Part shown: piece by piece, positions 1 through 11,001 of the stretch
Numbering within the stretch: position 1 is the stretch's first letter
How the letters are laid out: each line of letters begins with the position of its first letter
NCBI RefSeq assembly: GCF_000315625.1
Contig: NW_005434658.1
Span: 154,204-213,838, forward strand
From: Guillardia theta CCMP2712
Lineage: Eukaryota; Cryptophyceae; Pyrenomonadales; Geminigeraceae
DNA length: 59,635 nucleotides
Direction: 5' to 3'
Program-made: the position numbers and the translations under genes
The notes under the pieces: generated by a model
Database searches by the model: none
What the model saw: the letters and a program-made list of their open reading frames with translations, nothing else
Told to the model about the DNA's origin: nothing

Positions 1-56
1 TCCTTCTCTCCCTGTCTCAATCCTCCTCCTCCTCCTCCTATCTCGTTTGCTGGCAG

Positions 57-2116
57 CGAAGAACTCTCAGGATTTCTCACACTACCTGCAGAACCATCGT
101 CCTCCTCCTCCCCCCAACTGCCCTGCTCCTTTCTGGCAGCTCATGCAGAGCTGTTGGAACTCCAGACCTGCAGAGAGACCGTCTTTCCCAGAGGTTCCTC
201 CTCCTCCGCGATCATCACACGGCACACGTTTCCTTCTTCCTCCTCCTCCATCTTCTCCTGCAACTTTCCATCCGCTCCTTTGCTTCCTCGATCTCTTCCC
301 TGCCAGCTTCTGAGTCTCAAGCAGGTGCTCTGTCAACTGGAGGACATGCAGTTTGTGTTCAATCTTGTAGCATCCACAAGGAACACTCAGCAGCATTCTG
401 AGAGCTACGTGAGTTTCTCCGCCTCCTCCTCCTCCTCCTCCTCCTCGTCCTCGTCCTCCTCGTCCTCGTCCTCCTCGTCCTCGTCCTCCTCCCTCGCCTT
501 CTCTTCATCTGTGTGCTATCACATCACAAATTTCTTTCTCTCTGCCCCCTTGTCTCGCTCCCTCTGCTCATCCTGCAGCAGGGAGGAGGTGACGGTCAGG
601 GCTCGTTCGCTCGCACGCTCAACGGGGGAAACGAGAATGGTGGAGGAGAGGGAGATGCGATGCCCATCAGTGGAGGTGAGGGGCGGGTAGGAGGAGGGAG
701 GGGGCGGAGAGGAGGAGGGATGGGGTGGGAAGGAGGAGGGAAGGGGCGGAGAGGAGGAGGGATGGGGTGGGAAGGAGGAGGGAAGGGGCGGAGAGAGGGA
801 GGCGGGGATGGTCGGAGGGAGGAGAGAGAGGTGGAGGACAACAGGAGGGTTGTGAGGGAGGGAATGGGGGATATTTTCCCTTGACAGAGGGGGGGTGGGG
901 GTGGGGGTGCAGGAGAAGGTTTGACTCGGCGGCCTGTAGAGCACTCGGCACTGCTGGAGGAGCAGGTGGAGGCAGCTGAGCGGAGGGTCTTGCGAGTGCC
1001 GGGGCAGTACAGCAGCATCAGCGAGGCCGTGAGGAGCGCGCGAGCAGACGATCGTGTGCTGATCTCCCCCGGGCACTACCGAGAGTCTGTGGAGATTCCA
1101 GCTGACCTGGTGCTGGAGATCGTGGGGGACGCGGACCTTCAGGGGCTGCTGCTGGAGGGGGTGGAGGGACGTCCTGTCTTCACTCAGGTCGGGGGCTTCG
1201 TGAGGGTCAGCAAGCTAGCGATGAAGAGCTCGGGGCCAGCTGTGCTAGCTGCAGTGAGATGCTCCTCCTCCACCACCACCTCCACCTCCACGACAACCTC
1301 CTCCTCCACCTTCTCCTACTCCTACTCCTCCTCCTCCTCCCCACTCTCTTCCTCCCTCCTTGCTAGTCGTTTCTTCCTCATTCAAACGCTGATCGAGGTA
1401 GCAGAAGAATTCGATGATGGTGATTGAGGATTGCTTCATGAGTGGAGCACAGTACGGGCTCCTGGCACTAGAGGTAATTCGTCGCTCCTCCTCTTCTCCC
1501 TTCTCCCTGATCATTCCTTTGCTCTCCTCTCTTATTCTTCTCCTCACGATCCTTTTCGCCCCGACCCCTCTCCCTCCTCTCCCTCCTCTCCCTCCTCTTC
1601 CTCCTCTCATCTCCTTGCAGGGAGGAGAGGTCACTATTCGTCGCTCAGTCTTCTGCCGCTGCCGCGAGCATGGCGTCTTCCTCGGCGCGGGAGTTCGCGC
1701 TATCATGGAGTCCAGCAGCGTCTTCGAGAACGGCAGCCATGGGGTGCTGGCAGCGAAGCCCGACTGCTCGCTGCACGTGACGAGGAGCAAGCTGTCGTTC
1801 AATGCAGGAGGTGAGGGAAGAGAGAGAGAGAGGAGGGGCGAGGGAGGAAGGAGGGGCGGTGAGGGGCGAGGAGATGGAGGAGAGGAAGAAGCAGGAGGAC
1901 GGGGGGGCATATGACTTGCTGGGCTGCAGCTGGGATATTCATAGACAACGGAGGTGGAGGGCTGGTGGAGGACAACGACCTGAGAAACAACACGAAGGTG
2001 ACGATTTGACGTCCACTGCAGGGCTTGACGATCTTGACGTGTTATTTTTTCAGGGCCCTCTTGTCGTCGGCGTGTCTTCAGTTGGTTCGGTCGTCTTGGG
2101 ATCAAACCTGACATGA
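57..2116 (+). CDS. TKL-type protein kinase / parallel beta-helix fusion, 3' part (5' end outside window)
   Basis: Exons by phase: <57-192, 325-408, 579-675, 913-1253, 1405-1473, 1621-1810, 1930-1997, 2054-2116 (TGA). All joins keep frame. The first exons encode the end of a tyrosine-kinase-like catalytic domain: a C-W-x(3)-P-x-x-R-P-S-F segment runs across the first intron into EVLCQLEDM, the classical subdomain XI plus last helix. A Gly/Asn-rich linker follows (GGNENGGGEGD). The rest has pectin-lyase-like or SHCBP1/NosD-type right-handed beta-helix repeats: an entry segment YSSISEAVRSARADDRVLI, then coils such as MVIEDCFMSGAQYGLLALE, HGVFLGAGVRAIMESSSVF and GIFIDNGGGGLVEDNDLRNN. Such helices bind carbohydrate or serve as protein-binding scaffolds; ligand unknown. 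The kinase N-lobe is outside the window, so catalytic status cannot be judged. Two adjacent genes fused by mis-splicing is the alternative, but phase agreement over eight exons argues for one gene. Confidence 0.72.
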
Positions 2117-2249
2117 GGATGTTGACCAGGAGAAGGAGCAGGAGCAGGAGAAGGAGAAGGAGAAGGAGAAGGAGAAGGAGAAGGAGAAGGAGCAGAAGGG
2201 TATGTCTGGTGAATAGGAGGACGAAGGGAGGAGGCGGAGGATCGCAACT

Positions 2250-5200
2250 TTATTCTTGTGTGTTTGGCATTTCAAAGGTCTTGTATAAAAATTGATAGGC
2301 GAGGAGGTTGAGGAAAGCGCGTTGTCTGCTGTCTGCCGCTCCTCCATGGCCGCCCTCGATGTTCTCGTAGTAGTGGACGCCTGCTGGAAGTTAGCTGGGA
2401 AGACAGCGAGGAGGGAGGAGAGGAAGAGGAGCATGGAGGACAGGGAGGGCTGAAGGAGGAGGGGAGGGAGGGAGGGAAAGAGAGCAAGGAGGAGCAGGAA
2501 GCGGTTGCTGAGGGGAGGATGGAGCTGCGCGCGGACAAGCAGGGAAGGGGAGGAGCTCACGGGAATGCCCAGCTGAAAGAAGGTTGGCGACCATCCTCCT
2601 CGCATGCCCCGGATGCACGCGGTCGTCTCGAGTGCTGGTAGTGAAGAGAGCAGGAGGGTAGCGGGCGCTGCTGGAGACCTGGTGGTAGGGGGAGATGTCC
2701 TGCAGGATGTGAGGCGCGGGAGACAAGGAGGTGGCAGGAGGGGAAGGGGAGGAGCTCGCGATACTGAAGACAGGAAGAAGGGAGGAAGAGGAGGAAGGAT
2801 TGCGAGGGAGTTGGAGGAGGACGCCGAAGACATAGTAGGCAGGAGTCGATATGAAGATAACGAGGAAGATGGAGAGGAAGAGGAGAGGTTGAGGACAGGA
2901 AAGAGGGAGAAGAGGGAGAGGAGGGATGGGTGGAGGGAGGGAGGGAGTCGCGTGCGGGCACCTTGAGGTACTTCCAGTCCTCTCCGTCCGGGTCGCCGTA
3001 CTCGTCCATCCAGGATGCGCCAGCAAGGAGCTTGTGGTAGCGGCGGAGGTCGAGGAGTGGAACAGAGCAGATGACAGCTCCGAAGAGGTCAGGACGCTGC
3101 GTGAGAGCGTTGCCGACCTGAGGACGATGGTCAGGGAGAGAAGGATAAGAGGGGAGAGGCGGAGGTGGAAGAGAATAAGTTGGAGGAGCAGGAAGGGGAG
3201 GAGGAGGAGGAGCAGGAGGGAGAGGAGGAGGGAGCAGGAGCAGGAGCAGGAGCAGAAGGAGGGGATGACTATGACATGAATGGTACCAGCAATCCTCCGT
3301 TGGATCCACCTTTGCATGCAAGCAGCTCTGGCCTGGTCACGTTCTGCTTGCTCGTAAGCTTCATATAAACCCTCTGTGTCTCCCTCCCGCATTCCTCTTC
3401 CTTCTTGTCTCTCCCTCCCTTCTCTCTCCTTTCTTCGCTCCTCTCCACTCTTCTGCTGTCTCATTCCCTCCCTCTTCCTGCTCCTCCTGCTCCTCCTTTC
3501 CTCTTCTCACCATCGCCACAAGCTCTTCTGCCACAGCAAAGAAATCTTCGTATGCTCGCTGTCGCTTCTCCCGCATGGCTGCTCGATGCCAGGCAGGGCC
3601 GAACTCTCCTCCTCCTCGGATGTTCGCAACCACGTACGCTCCTCCTTGCTCCAGCCATGCCGCGCCCACATCTGCCTGATAGTTCGGGAGCATAGAGACT
3701 TGGAAGCCTCCGTAGCCGTAGAGGATGGTGGGACGAGGAGGAGGAGGAGAGGAGGAGGAGGAGGAGGAGGAGGAGGAGGACGCAGGAAGATCTCTGGCGA
3801 TGAGGAAAAAGGGTACGCGAGTTCCGTCCTTGGAGGTGGCAAAGTGCTGGGTGACCTTCATGTCACGATGTTGGAACATGTGGGGAAGACGTTTGACAAC
3901 GAAAGCCTCGTCGAAGAAACTGAAAGAGGAGACAGAAAGAGGGAGAGAGGAGGAAGCAGGAGAATGAGGAACAGGAACAGGGGAGCAGGAGGGAGAGCAG
4001 GCAGAAGAGAAAGTGATGGAGAAGGACAAGGAAGAGGAGGCAGAGGAGGCCGATAATGAACAAGAGGAGGGGGGGGGGGGAGAGGCGACAAGGTCAGAGT
4101 CTCAGTTGAACGCAGTTGTCCTCCCCTCCCCTCACCTGGTTTTTGACGACAGCAGGTCGTTCACGTGCAGGAGGGAGAGCGAGGTGGGCTCGATGTAGGA
4201 GGACCGAGTCAACCAGACCTGATCCTCGTCTTCTCCCTCCACTGCCATGACGTTGATGGTTGAGATGTCGGGAGATGACTGATGTAGCTCGCACACCCAT
4301 CCGTCCTGCTCGCAAGCGACAACAGTTCAGAAAGAGAGAGGGGGGAGGGAAGGGCGCTAGCAAGGACAAGGAAGCGAGCGAGCGAGGTAGGAAGGGAGAG
4401 AGGAAGGGAGGGAGGGAGGGAGGGAGGGAGGGAGGGAGTGAGGGAGCGGGCGGACGGATGGACGGATGGAGGGAGGGAGGGAGGGAGGGAGGGAGGGAGG
4501 GAGGGAGGGAGGGAGAAGAAGGCAGCTCCTTCAGATGAGGACCAACGAGCAGTAGGATCTCCCCGAATCCCTCCTCTCTCCCTCCTCACCTCCTGCATCT
4601 TCCATATCCTTAGGGAGCTCTTGACTTGATCGAGGAGGGTGAGGACGAGGAAGCCCTTGGTCTTGCACCAGCCTTGCAGGAACGTCGTGTCGCTCGGCTC
4701 AAACAGCAGCGTGAATTCACTCCGCTGCGGCTCCTGCAGGAAACTTTCCAGCTGCACCGCCACCAGCGATCCCTGCTTGAACTTGTACCGCCCAACCTCC
4801 CAGTCGTCCTTGACCAGCACCAGCAGGAACGAGCCGATGCAGGATACAGAAGCGGTCTCTGGTACCTCCAGCATAGTCCACCCCTCCTCCTCCTCCTCCT
4901 CCCCCTTCCCTCCCTCCTTGCTGTCTCCTCGCATCCTCCTTACGTATCTGACGGAGGAAAAGAAGCTCTTCTGACATACCCGCCACTCCAACCTTCTCTC
5001 CCCGTGTCTGGTCACGTAGGAGGAAGCCGAGACGCTGCTGTCCTCCACCTCGAACACCACCCTTGCCTCCTCCAGCCGCTCTCCCCTTCTCCACCTCCGA
5101 ATCTGCGCAGGGTACCCGCTGCGAGTGACGGACCGTTCTCCTACTTGAGTCCCGATGAGCAACGTGTCCTCATCAACATGCGACAGGTACGTCTTCCCGC

Positions 5201-6167
5201 TCCCCACAAAAAAGCCTCCTTCCTCGGGGCGAACGAACCTCCTCCTCCTCATATCAAACTCTCTCACCTCTACCGCGTCTGTTCCTCCTAGCGACAACTT
5301 AACGATCACACGCTCGCTCTCCCTCCCTCCCCCAAGATCTGCAACCTGCGTCCCCCGCCACACCCAGGACTTGTTCTCCTCCTTGCAAAGCTGGTCTAAG
5401 TCGATTAACGTCTCCCACTCCGGGGCATCCTCCTTGTATCCGTCCACGCTCACCCTCCTCCAGACTCCTCGCACGTTCTTCTCGTCCCTCCAGAAGTTGT
5501 AGAGGAAGTTTCCTCGTTTGCTCGCGTAAGGGATGTTGTCTTTGCTTTCATAGATTGACATCAGACGGTCAAACAGAGGTTGATTCGTCTCTTTCACAAA
5601 CTGCTCCATCGTCTCCTCGTTCCGCTTCCTCACCTGGGCAACCACCAGTGTCAAGTTCGTGTCCATCATTATCATCATGACCATCATCATCATCATCATC
5701 ACCACCACCACCACCACCATCGCCATGCAGTGCAGTGCAGTGCAGTAGATGTTCATTACCCATGCCATGGCTTGCTCAGAAGAGATCTCCTCCAGCCACA
5801 AGTCGTCTGCTGTCCTCACAGGAACGCTGCTCGACATCCTCGAGCTCTGCAGGGAGGGCAGGAAGATCCTCTCCTTGAGCTTCAGCTTCAGCGGGAGTGC
5901 ACGAGTCGCCCTCGCCCTCTGCTGCAAGGGAGTTTGAAGGCTGCGACCCGGCATGAAGTGCATGGTGGAGGTCTTGGAGGACATGAGCATGTTCATGGGG
6001 AGCTGAAAGAGCATGGTGTCTCTGCGAACAAACTCGTCCATGTCCAACTTAGGCAGCTTCCCGAGCTCCAGGAAGACCTCTCCTTCGGACCAGGTGGACT
6101 CTAGGAGGAGGGCGACGCATAAAGCGCGCATACCCGTACGAGCCGTCCGGGAGCTGATCACAGACAT
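2250..6167 (-). CDS. Prolyl oligopeptidase family serine peptidase (S9A)
   Basis: Eight exons: 6167-5760, 5633-4590, 4305-4136, 3919-3511, 3358-3287, 3117-2962, 2699-2561, 2380-2250. The N-terminal part starts with the S9A signature LWLEEISSEQAMAWV..RN and forms the beta-propeller region. The C-terminal part is the alpha/beta-hydrolase. The whole triad is present: Ser in GGSNGGLL (codon complement 3302-3304, split from GNALTQRPDLFGAV by an intron), Asp in TSTRDDRVHPGHARRM, His in YYENIEGGHGGAADSRQR. PTILYGYGGF and NIRGGGEFG (oxyanion region) are also seen. Product about 840 aa, slightly longer than usual (about 700) because of low-complexity inserts, including a Ser run before the catalytic domain. 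It hydrolyses short peptides, typically after proline. The first Met used is at 6167; no clear targeting peptide. The gene converges with the kinase gene, 133 bases between stops. The intron at 5634-5759 has no stop and a length divisible by three, so automated models will merge it into the protein. Confidence 0.88.
4384..4515 (+). repeat. (GGGA)n simple repeat in a prolyl oligopeptidase intron
   Basis: GGGA/GAGG tetranucleotide array, interrupted by GGACGGATGGAC near 4450. On the coding (minus) strand it is CCCT, between the exons ending at 4590 and starting at 4305. Confidence 0.9.
5634..5759 (-). other. Stop-free, phase-neutral intron of the prolyl oligopeptidase gene
   Basis: 126 bases with GT (gtaatg) and AG (gcccag) ends, filled with GCAGT, CAC/GTG and CAT/ATG repeats. 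If retained it would add a Val/Met-rich stretch inside the conserved WLEE..AMAWVRKRNEETM block. Because no known S9A enzyme carries this, I call it an intron. Confidence 0.75.
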
Positions 6168-6170
6168 GTT

Positions 6171-6600
6171 CTACAGGAAGCAGAGCAGCGAGTCTGCTAG
6201 TCAAGAAGTCAGGCAGTTGTACATGAAAAATAAGGCAACGAAGCCTCCAAGTAAGTCCAACGACCCATTCGAACCTTGTGACAAAACTTCCAACCTTTCT
6301 GTCCCCTCATCCTCTCTTCTACTCTTCATCTCCATTCCCGTCTTCCCTTCATCAGAAACCTTCCTCTTTCGATAATCTCTACCTTCCTCGTTCGATCTTC
6401 TCTACCTTCCTCGTTCGATCATCTCTACCTCCTTCTCCTCCCCTCAGTTTTCTCTCCACCTCGCCATTTCCCCAGGGACCCTGCAAGAGCCTTTCGGCCC
6501 CCCGGAATCCTGTAAAAGTGTTGGCTAAAATCTTTACTCACCACCACGGATCCTTCCGGGCAAGGAGAATTTCAGATAATTTCGGAACCGTTGCCACTCA
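6171..6600. other. 5' flank of prolyl oligopeptidase; no gene seen
   Basis: Upstream of the S9A gene. It holds CT-rich text with two near-copies of a unit around TCGATnaTCTCTACCTTCCTCG (6370-6435). No convincing coding region, TATA box or other element. Confidence 0.4.
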
Positions 6601-7230
6601 GTGACTCGGTCACCGGGGCGGCGTGACGTCGCCGGGCCCGGAGAGCCCCGGCTCGGAGTGGCGACTTGAATCAGTGATCGGACCCTGACCGACAAGTCAC
6701 GACTGAGCCCGGCGGCTCAGCAGCCGCCGCGTGACTGCGCTGCGGCTACCGTACTGAGCACTGCCGGCGTAGTGCGGCCGCGCGGCAGCCTCGGATAAGA
6801 TTCAGTCACGGCGCCGCGCCACCGTTCGCTGATCGAGCCTGCGGCCATTGAACGACTAGCCTGCCGGAAGTTCACCAGTACACCGTCGTCCCGGGTTCGC
6901 CGGGACGCCGTTGGAAGCGGCCTGCCAGGCTGCCTGCCAGCTGACACACGGTGACTCTGTGAGTCGGACGGACCGTACGGTGCCTCAGTGCCGCGCCCCG
7001 TGCGTCGGATCGGCCCGGGCCGCCGGACCGACCGGGGCCGTGCCGTACCGGCGGCGCAGTATCATTCGCCTGTCAATGATTGACTCGATCCGATCGGGTC
7101 ACCTACGAGAATGCCAGGGCTGGTCTATCACGGACTGTCACAAGTTCAATGGAGAGGTGACCGTCAACGGGCCGAAATCACGAACTTCGGAACTTCGGAA
7201 CTTCGGAAGGTAGAGTCAGCTAGTCTGGCA
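6600..7230. repeat. GC-rich intergenic island 1
   Basis: Abrupt rise in GC with CCGGGCCCGG, CGGCGGC and repeated ACCGTAC/CCGTACGG strings. It ends in a triple CGGAACTT repeat (7190-7210). ORFs here are short, differ in all frames and have no family signature; I read it as non-coding. Confidence 0.6.
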
Positions 7231-7379
7231 CTGAGATCGATCAATCCGATCTAGTTGCGAATGAAGAGCGTCTGCTGATCTGACTCATTCTATTGTTGTA
7301 ACTTGGATAATTGACATGGGAGAGTGCTAGAGCGAACACGGGAAAGATCATTCAAACTATTTCGATGCCGCGATGGCCT

Positions 7380-7892
7380 CTAGCAGGATATCCAACGTCT
7401 CTGGAGGAGGCAGAAGCATGTCATCACAAAGTCACAGCAAGGAGACATGTCACCTTTCTCTGAAATGAAGCGAGCCATGTGAGTGAGCCTCTGCTGTGGG
7501 GCGTTGTGAGGAGACGACTTTGTCGTTTCTGGTGCTTTGGTGTTGGCTATTCGAGCCACGAGGTTGGAGTATGAACCGCAAATCGACCACCTCCTCTGCT
7601 TCCCCTTCATGTTCGATTCTTCTCCAGGAAGATGAATTACTGACCCTCCTCTTGGCCGGCATTGCTGAGTATTGAAACTCTCTGGCCGACTGTCACTTGC
7701 AGAAAAACTCTCAGGCTGCGATGCAACGTTGCCATGCGCTCCGTCTTCTGGCAGGTATTCTGCTATGTTGAGGTTTGGAGGCCATTCAAATACATGCATC
7801 GCTCGCGATGTGCACGGATCAATCAAGACCATGTCTGAATCAACGCTCAATCTCTTTGACGACTTCCATTCCACCATCTCTGCCGCACTCAT
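7380..7892 (-). CDS. Hypothetical protein (about 170 aa)
   Basis: A continuous frame of 170 codons from an ATG at 7892 (MSAAEMVEWKSSKRLSVDSD...) to a stop at 7380. Composition is balanced (Ser, Pro, Glu, Asn), unlike the Arg/Pro noise of neighbouring frames, and base composition is lower in GC than the flanking islands. No domain, signal peptide or membrane segment recognised. Part of the 3' end may be intronic: a gagaaag|gtgaca donor lies near 7450. Isolated between two GC islands. It could be a spurious ORF. Confidence 0.4.
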   Translation of the reverse strand: MSAAEMVEWKSSKRLSVDSDMVLIDPCTSRAMHVFEWPPNLNIAEYLPEDGAHGNVASQPESFSASDSRPESFNTQQCRPRGGSVIHLPGEESNMKGKQRRWSICGSYSNLVARIANTKAPETTKSSPHNAPQQRLTHMARFISEKGDMSPCCDFVMTCFCLLQRRWISC

Positions 7893-8059
7893 ATGATACC
7901 TCCCTTCTCTCTTGCTGGTGATTTTCTTATCCTCCTGCCTTCTTTCAATCCATCAGTCACTTGTCACTTGGTACTTCTCCTGCGCATGATGGGCGTTCAT
8001 CTCTTGTCAACTGTGCATGCTCCGCTCAGCCCTTGTACGATCGGGTGCGCGGTTTCGCT

Positions 8060-9130
8060 ACAAAGCCATCAAAATGCACTTCGACCAAAAAAATGTACTA
8101 CCACCGACCCCCAGCCGGTTCTCGGTAAAGGTGACCGTTCTCGGAATTCAAGTGCTTCAAGGGTGGGTACTTCACTTAATATCTGAATAGTCTTTTGATG
8201 GGTCCCAGGGTGGGTCCCAAGAGAGCGGGTAGGGTACTTGTTAAGACCGGTTATACTACCCACCCCTCTTAAAATCATATCTTTACTCGCCGCATGAGTC
8301 AACGAGGACCAGTCTGGTACTAAATATTTACTCAAGTCGGATAATTCCGCTCCCGACCCCGATTCCGATAGTGACCCGTTTTTACTCAAAGTGACCCGTA
8401 CTACCGTACACTATTGAGATATGACTCTTCATCCCCCTCATTCCTCTACTACCGTACTGTACTAGCGCCTACTCGGCAGCCTACTCGGAGGCCGGCGGCC
8501 GCGCGCGGTAAGCCCGTCAGTCACGGTATGACTCGGACTCGGGGGCCCCGGACAAGTTACTAAGTTAACAATGTCAGGCCCGGGAGCTGAGCCTCGGAGG
8601 CCCAGCCGCGCAGTTCCGGAGTGACTCGCCGGATCGGACCGGCGGCACTGCACCGGCGGCACCGTCCGACGGCCACGGTCACCGTCGGACGGTGCCACGG
8701 TGCCACGGTGACGGTGCCGACCGTGGCACCCGAAAGTTCTCACACTGGCTGAGGCTACTGAGACGGCAACTTATATGATAGTTACGACGGTCTGGCGGGC
8801 GGGCCCCCGCGCCGACTCGGAGACTCACTGGCTCAGACTCAGTACACGGTACTCCGAGTCTTCCCTGCCCCGTAACTTGTCGACGGTCACAGTGCAGCCT
8901 GACGGTGTTTAACTGATTCAAGTAAGCTTTCAGACGGTGCTGAGTAAACTTTAGTAAGTTCAGGGGACCGGGAGTTCAGGGGAGTGCTGGGCGGTGGCCG
9001 CGCCCGCCATGTCCGTGCGGTCGAAACTTGAAAACTGTACGGTCACCACTCCGACAGTAGCCCAGCAGCCGGGCAGGCTAGGCACTAGCCGATCGCACTG
9101 GCGGTACCGTCGCTAATGTATCAAAGTACG
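8060..9130. repeat. GC-rich intergenic island 2 with TTTACTCAAAGT and TACCGTAC motifs
   Basis: Transitional 8060-8450, then strongly GC-rich 8460-9110. It holds tttttactcaaagtgacc (8379-), ctactaccgtactgtac (8448-), long CGGTGCCACGGTG iterations (8690-8720) and an inverted TGAGTAAACTTT (8940-). No supported gene between 7893 and about 9540. Confidence 0.6.
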
Positions 9131-9541
9131 ATGTTGACAGTCACCTCATTATCTCGGCCGCATGTCTTGCATGGGTAGATTTCTGTGAGTGAACGCCTGG
9201 CAGTGCGATGCCATGATGGGAGTTGGACCCACTCTAACCGCCGAACTTCGCAGTGATGGTTGTAATTTGCGACAAGAACCCCGAAGGTTCACACAGTTCA
9301 CTTCAAGTTTCAACTATCTTGTCAGATACTATTCTACAAAGAAGGATACGGACAGGGGCTGCCATGCTGTCTGTCATAGACATCATGAGCTTGATATCAT
9401 CATCCTCTTCTACCATGATGCAGCTTCCATCATCCTGCTCCTCCTCTCCTGTGCACTCACGGGTGCTGCATCTATCCTGCAGTCGCATGTTGTGAGCGCC
9501 CCGCATGCTGTACCCATTCTGGATAAGGTGAAACCCTGCCT

Positions 9542-9905
9542 TCAGTGCTTTTTTGCCGTTGCATCCCTCGAGGCTTTCTCCCTCGCTGCCTTCACTGCTC
9601 TCAGCACCATCGCTCCTCCTGCACTCTCCTCCCTCGGGCTTGACTCTCCTCCCGGCTCCCCGCCGGTGAGGGAGGAGGCGGCCTCGGCTTCCTCGCGGCG
9701 ACGCCCTCGCGTCGCCTTGACTCTCCGATGCAGGCGAGACACGGTGGAGCTCTTGCATGACCATGTCGGCTTGGAGGCGATGCTGATGCTACGACGAGCG
9801 GGGGGCTGGAGGGGGGTCTGCATGGTCGCGGGAAGCTGGGGAGGGAGCGGAGTTTACGGCGAAGGAGTTTGGGGGAAGAAGGGGAGGAACGGAGGAGGTT
9901 GTACA
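9542..9905 (-). repeat. Cassette A, copy 1 (direct repeat; ORF of 93 aa on minus strand)
   Basis: About 340 bases (9557-9895) recur almost unchanged at 10525-10857 in the same orientation. The minus strand holds an open frame in both copies, 9823-9542 here. Its recognisable parts are ARRSISIASKPTWSC near the start and GGAMVLRAVKAAREKAS near the end, joined by an Arg/Glu/Ser/Pro-rich linker. The same two blocks occur in cassettes B and C (see findings). It is unknown whether this is an exon, a small gene or part of a mobile element. Confidence 0.6.
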
Positions 9906-10515
9906 ACGGTATCGTGACGGCCACATGACTTCAGTCACGAGGTCAGGTAATTCTCGTGGTAAAAGGATTTCCTCGGATACGCTGACGTCAGCCTTGTGAT
10001 GTCACATGCCCTGTCTGTCACGGCATCGTTTGGATATCGTGACAGCCACATCGAACGCAGTCATGACCGCTGGCTGTCATGCCTTGGTGCTTCCTGTTGA
10101 GTTTCTGTCTCGTCACTACTGGATGTCAAGACAACCTGCAAACATCAAGGGCGCGGCAGTTTTGTCGATCACGTCCAGCTTCGCATTCGTGCACTATATT
10201 CACTTTATTGATTGATTGTACACTCATTCGACACCAAAACATCCAGCTCACTTTAGGCATGATTGAAGTCGATGCCATCCTCTACTACCTTGCTATCCCC
10301 TTCCTCTCCCACGCCGCGTGACTTTGAGCCTCCTGGCACATCGCGATTCGATCTTGCATGTTATGCAGCTTGAAGCATACATACACCGCATGCCGGAGCT
10401 CCGTGAAATCAACAAGCTTGAGAGCCTATCTCGGATAAGGTGGACAGCGACCTACAAGAAAGAAGGGAAGCAACCAACAGAATTCACCACAAACAGCTTG
10501 TCCTTATCTCCTTCC
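9906..10515. other. Spacer between the cassette A copies, with CGTGAC/GTCACG repeats
   Basis: Holds several copies of TATCGTGACnGCCACAT (9911-, 10035-) and inverted GTCACG/CGTGAC words. No gene signature found. Short frames are present but unrelated to any family I know. Confidence 0.4.
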
Positions 10516-10875
10516 CTGCGTCGTTGCATCCCTCGAGGCTTTCTCCCTCGCTGCCTTCACTGCTCTCAGCACCATCGCTCCTCCTGCACTCTCCTCCCTC
10601 GGGCTTGACTCTCCTCCCGGCTCCCCGCCGGTGAGAGAGGAGGCGGCCTCGGCTTCCTCGCGGCGACGCCCTCGCGTCGCCTTGACTCTCCGATGCAGGC
10701 GAGACACGGTGGAGCTCTTGCATGACCATGTCGGCTTGGAGGCGATGCTGATGCTACGACGAGCGGGGGGCTGGAGGGGGGTCTGCATGGTCGCGGGAAG
10801 CTGGGGAAGGAGCGGAGTTTACGGCGAAGGAGTTTGGGGGAAGAAGGGGAGGAACGGAGTATCGTGACTAAAGTC
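10504..10875 (-). repeat. Cassette A, copy 2
   Basis: Near-identical to 9557-9895; visible changes are few (for example gtgagg to gtgaga, ggggagg to ggggaagg). The minus-strand frame 10788-10504 is retained. Just downstream (10888-) is GCACGGACACC...GTCACG, a motif also present twice inside cassette C. Confidence 0.65.
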
Positions 10876-11001
10876 GTGATAGCTAGAAGCACGGACACCA
10901 TCGGTCACGATTTGGACACGTTCCAGCTTCCAGAAGTTCTAAAACATGCTGTAGTAAATAATATCCTAACTTGCGGCACGGACATATTGAGTTCTAAGTT
11001 T

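Noticed and set aside
3376-4056. Plus-strand frames over the S9A catalytic exons
   Set aside because: Antisense shadows of the verified prolyl oligopeptidase exons.
6717-7213. ORFs in GC-rich island 1
   Set aside because: High GC removes stops in several frames at once; Arg/Pro/Ala noise with no domain or splice logic.
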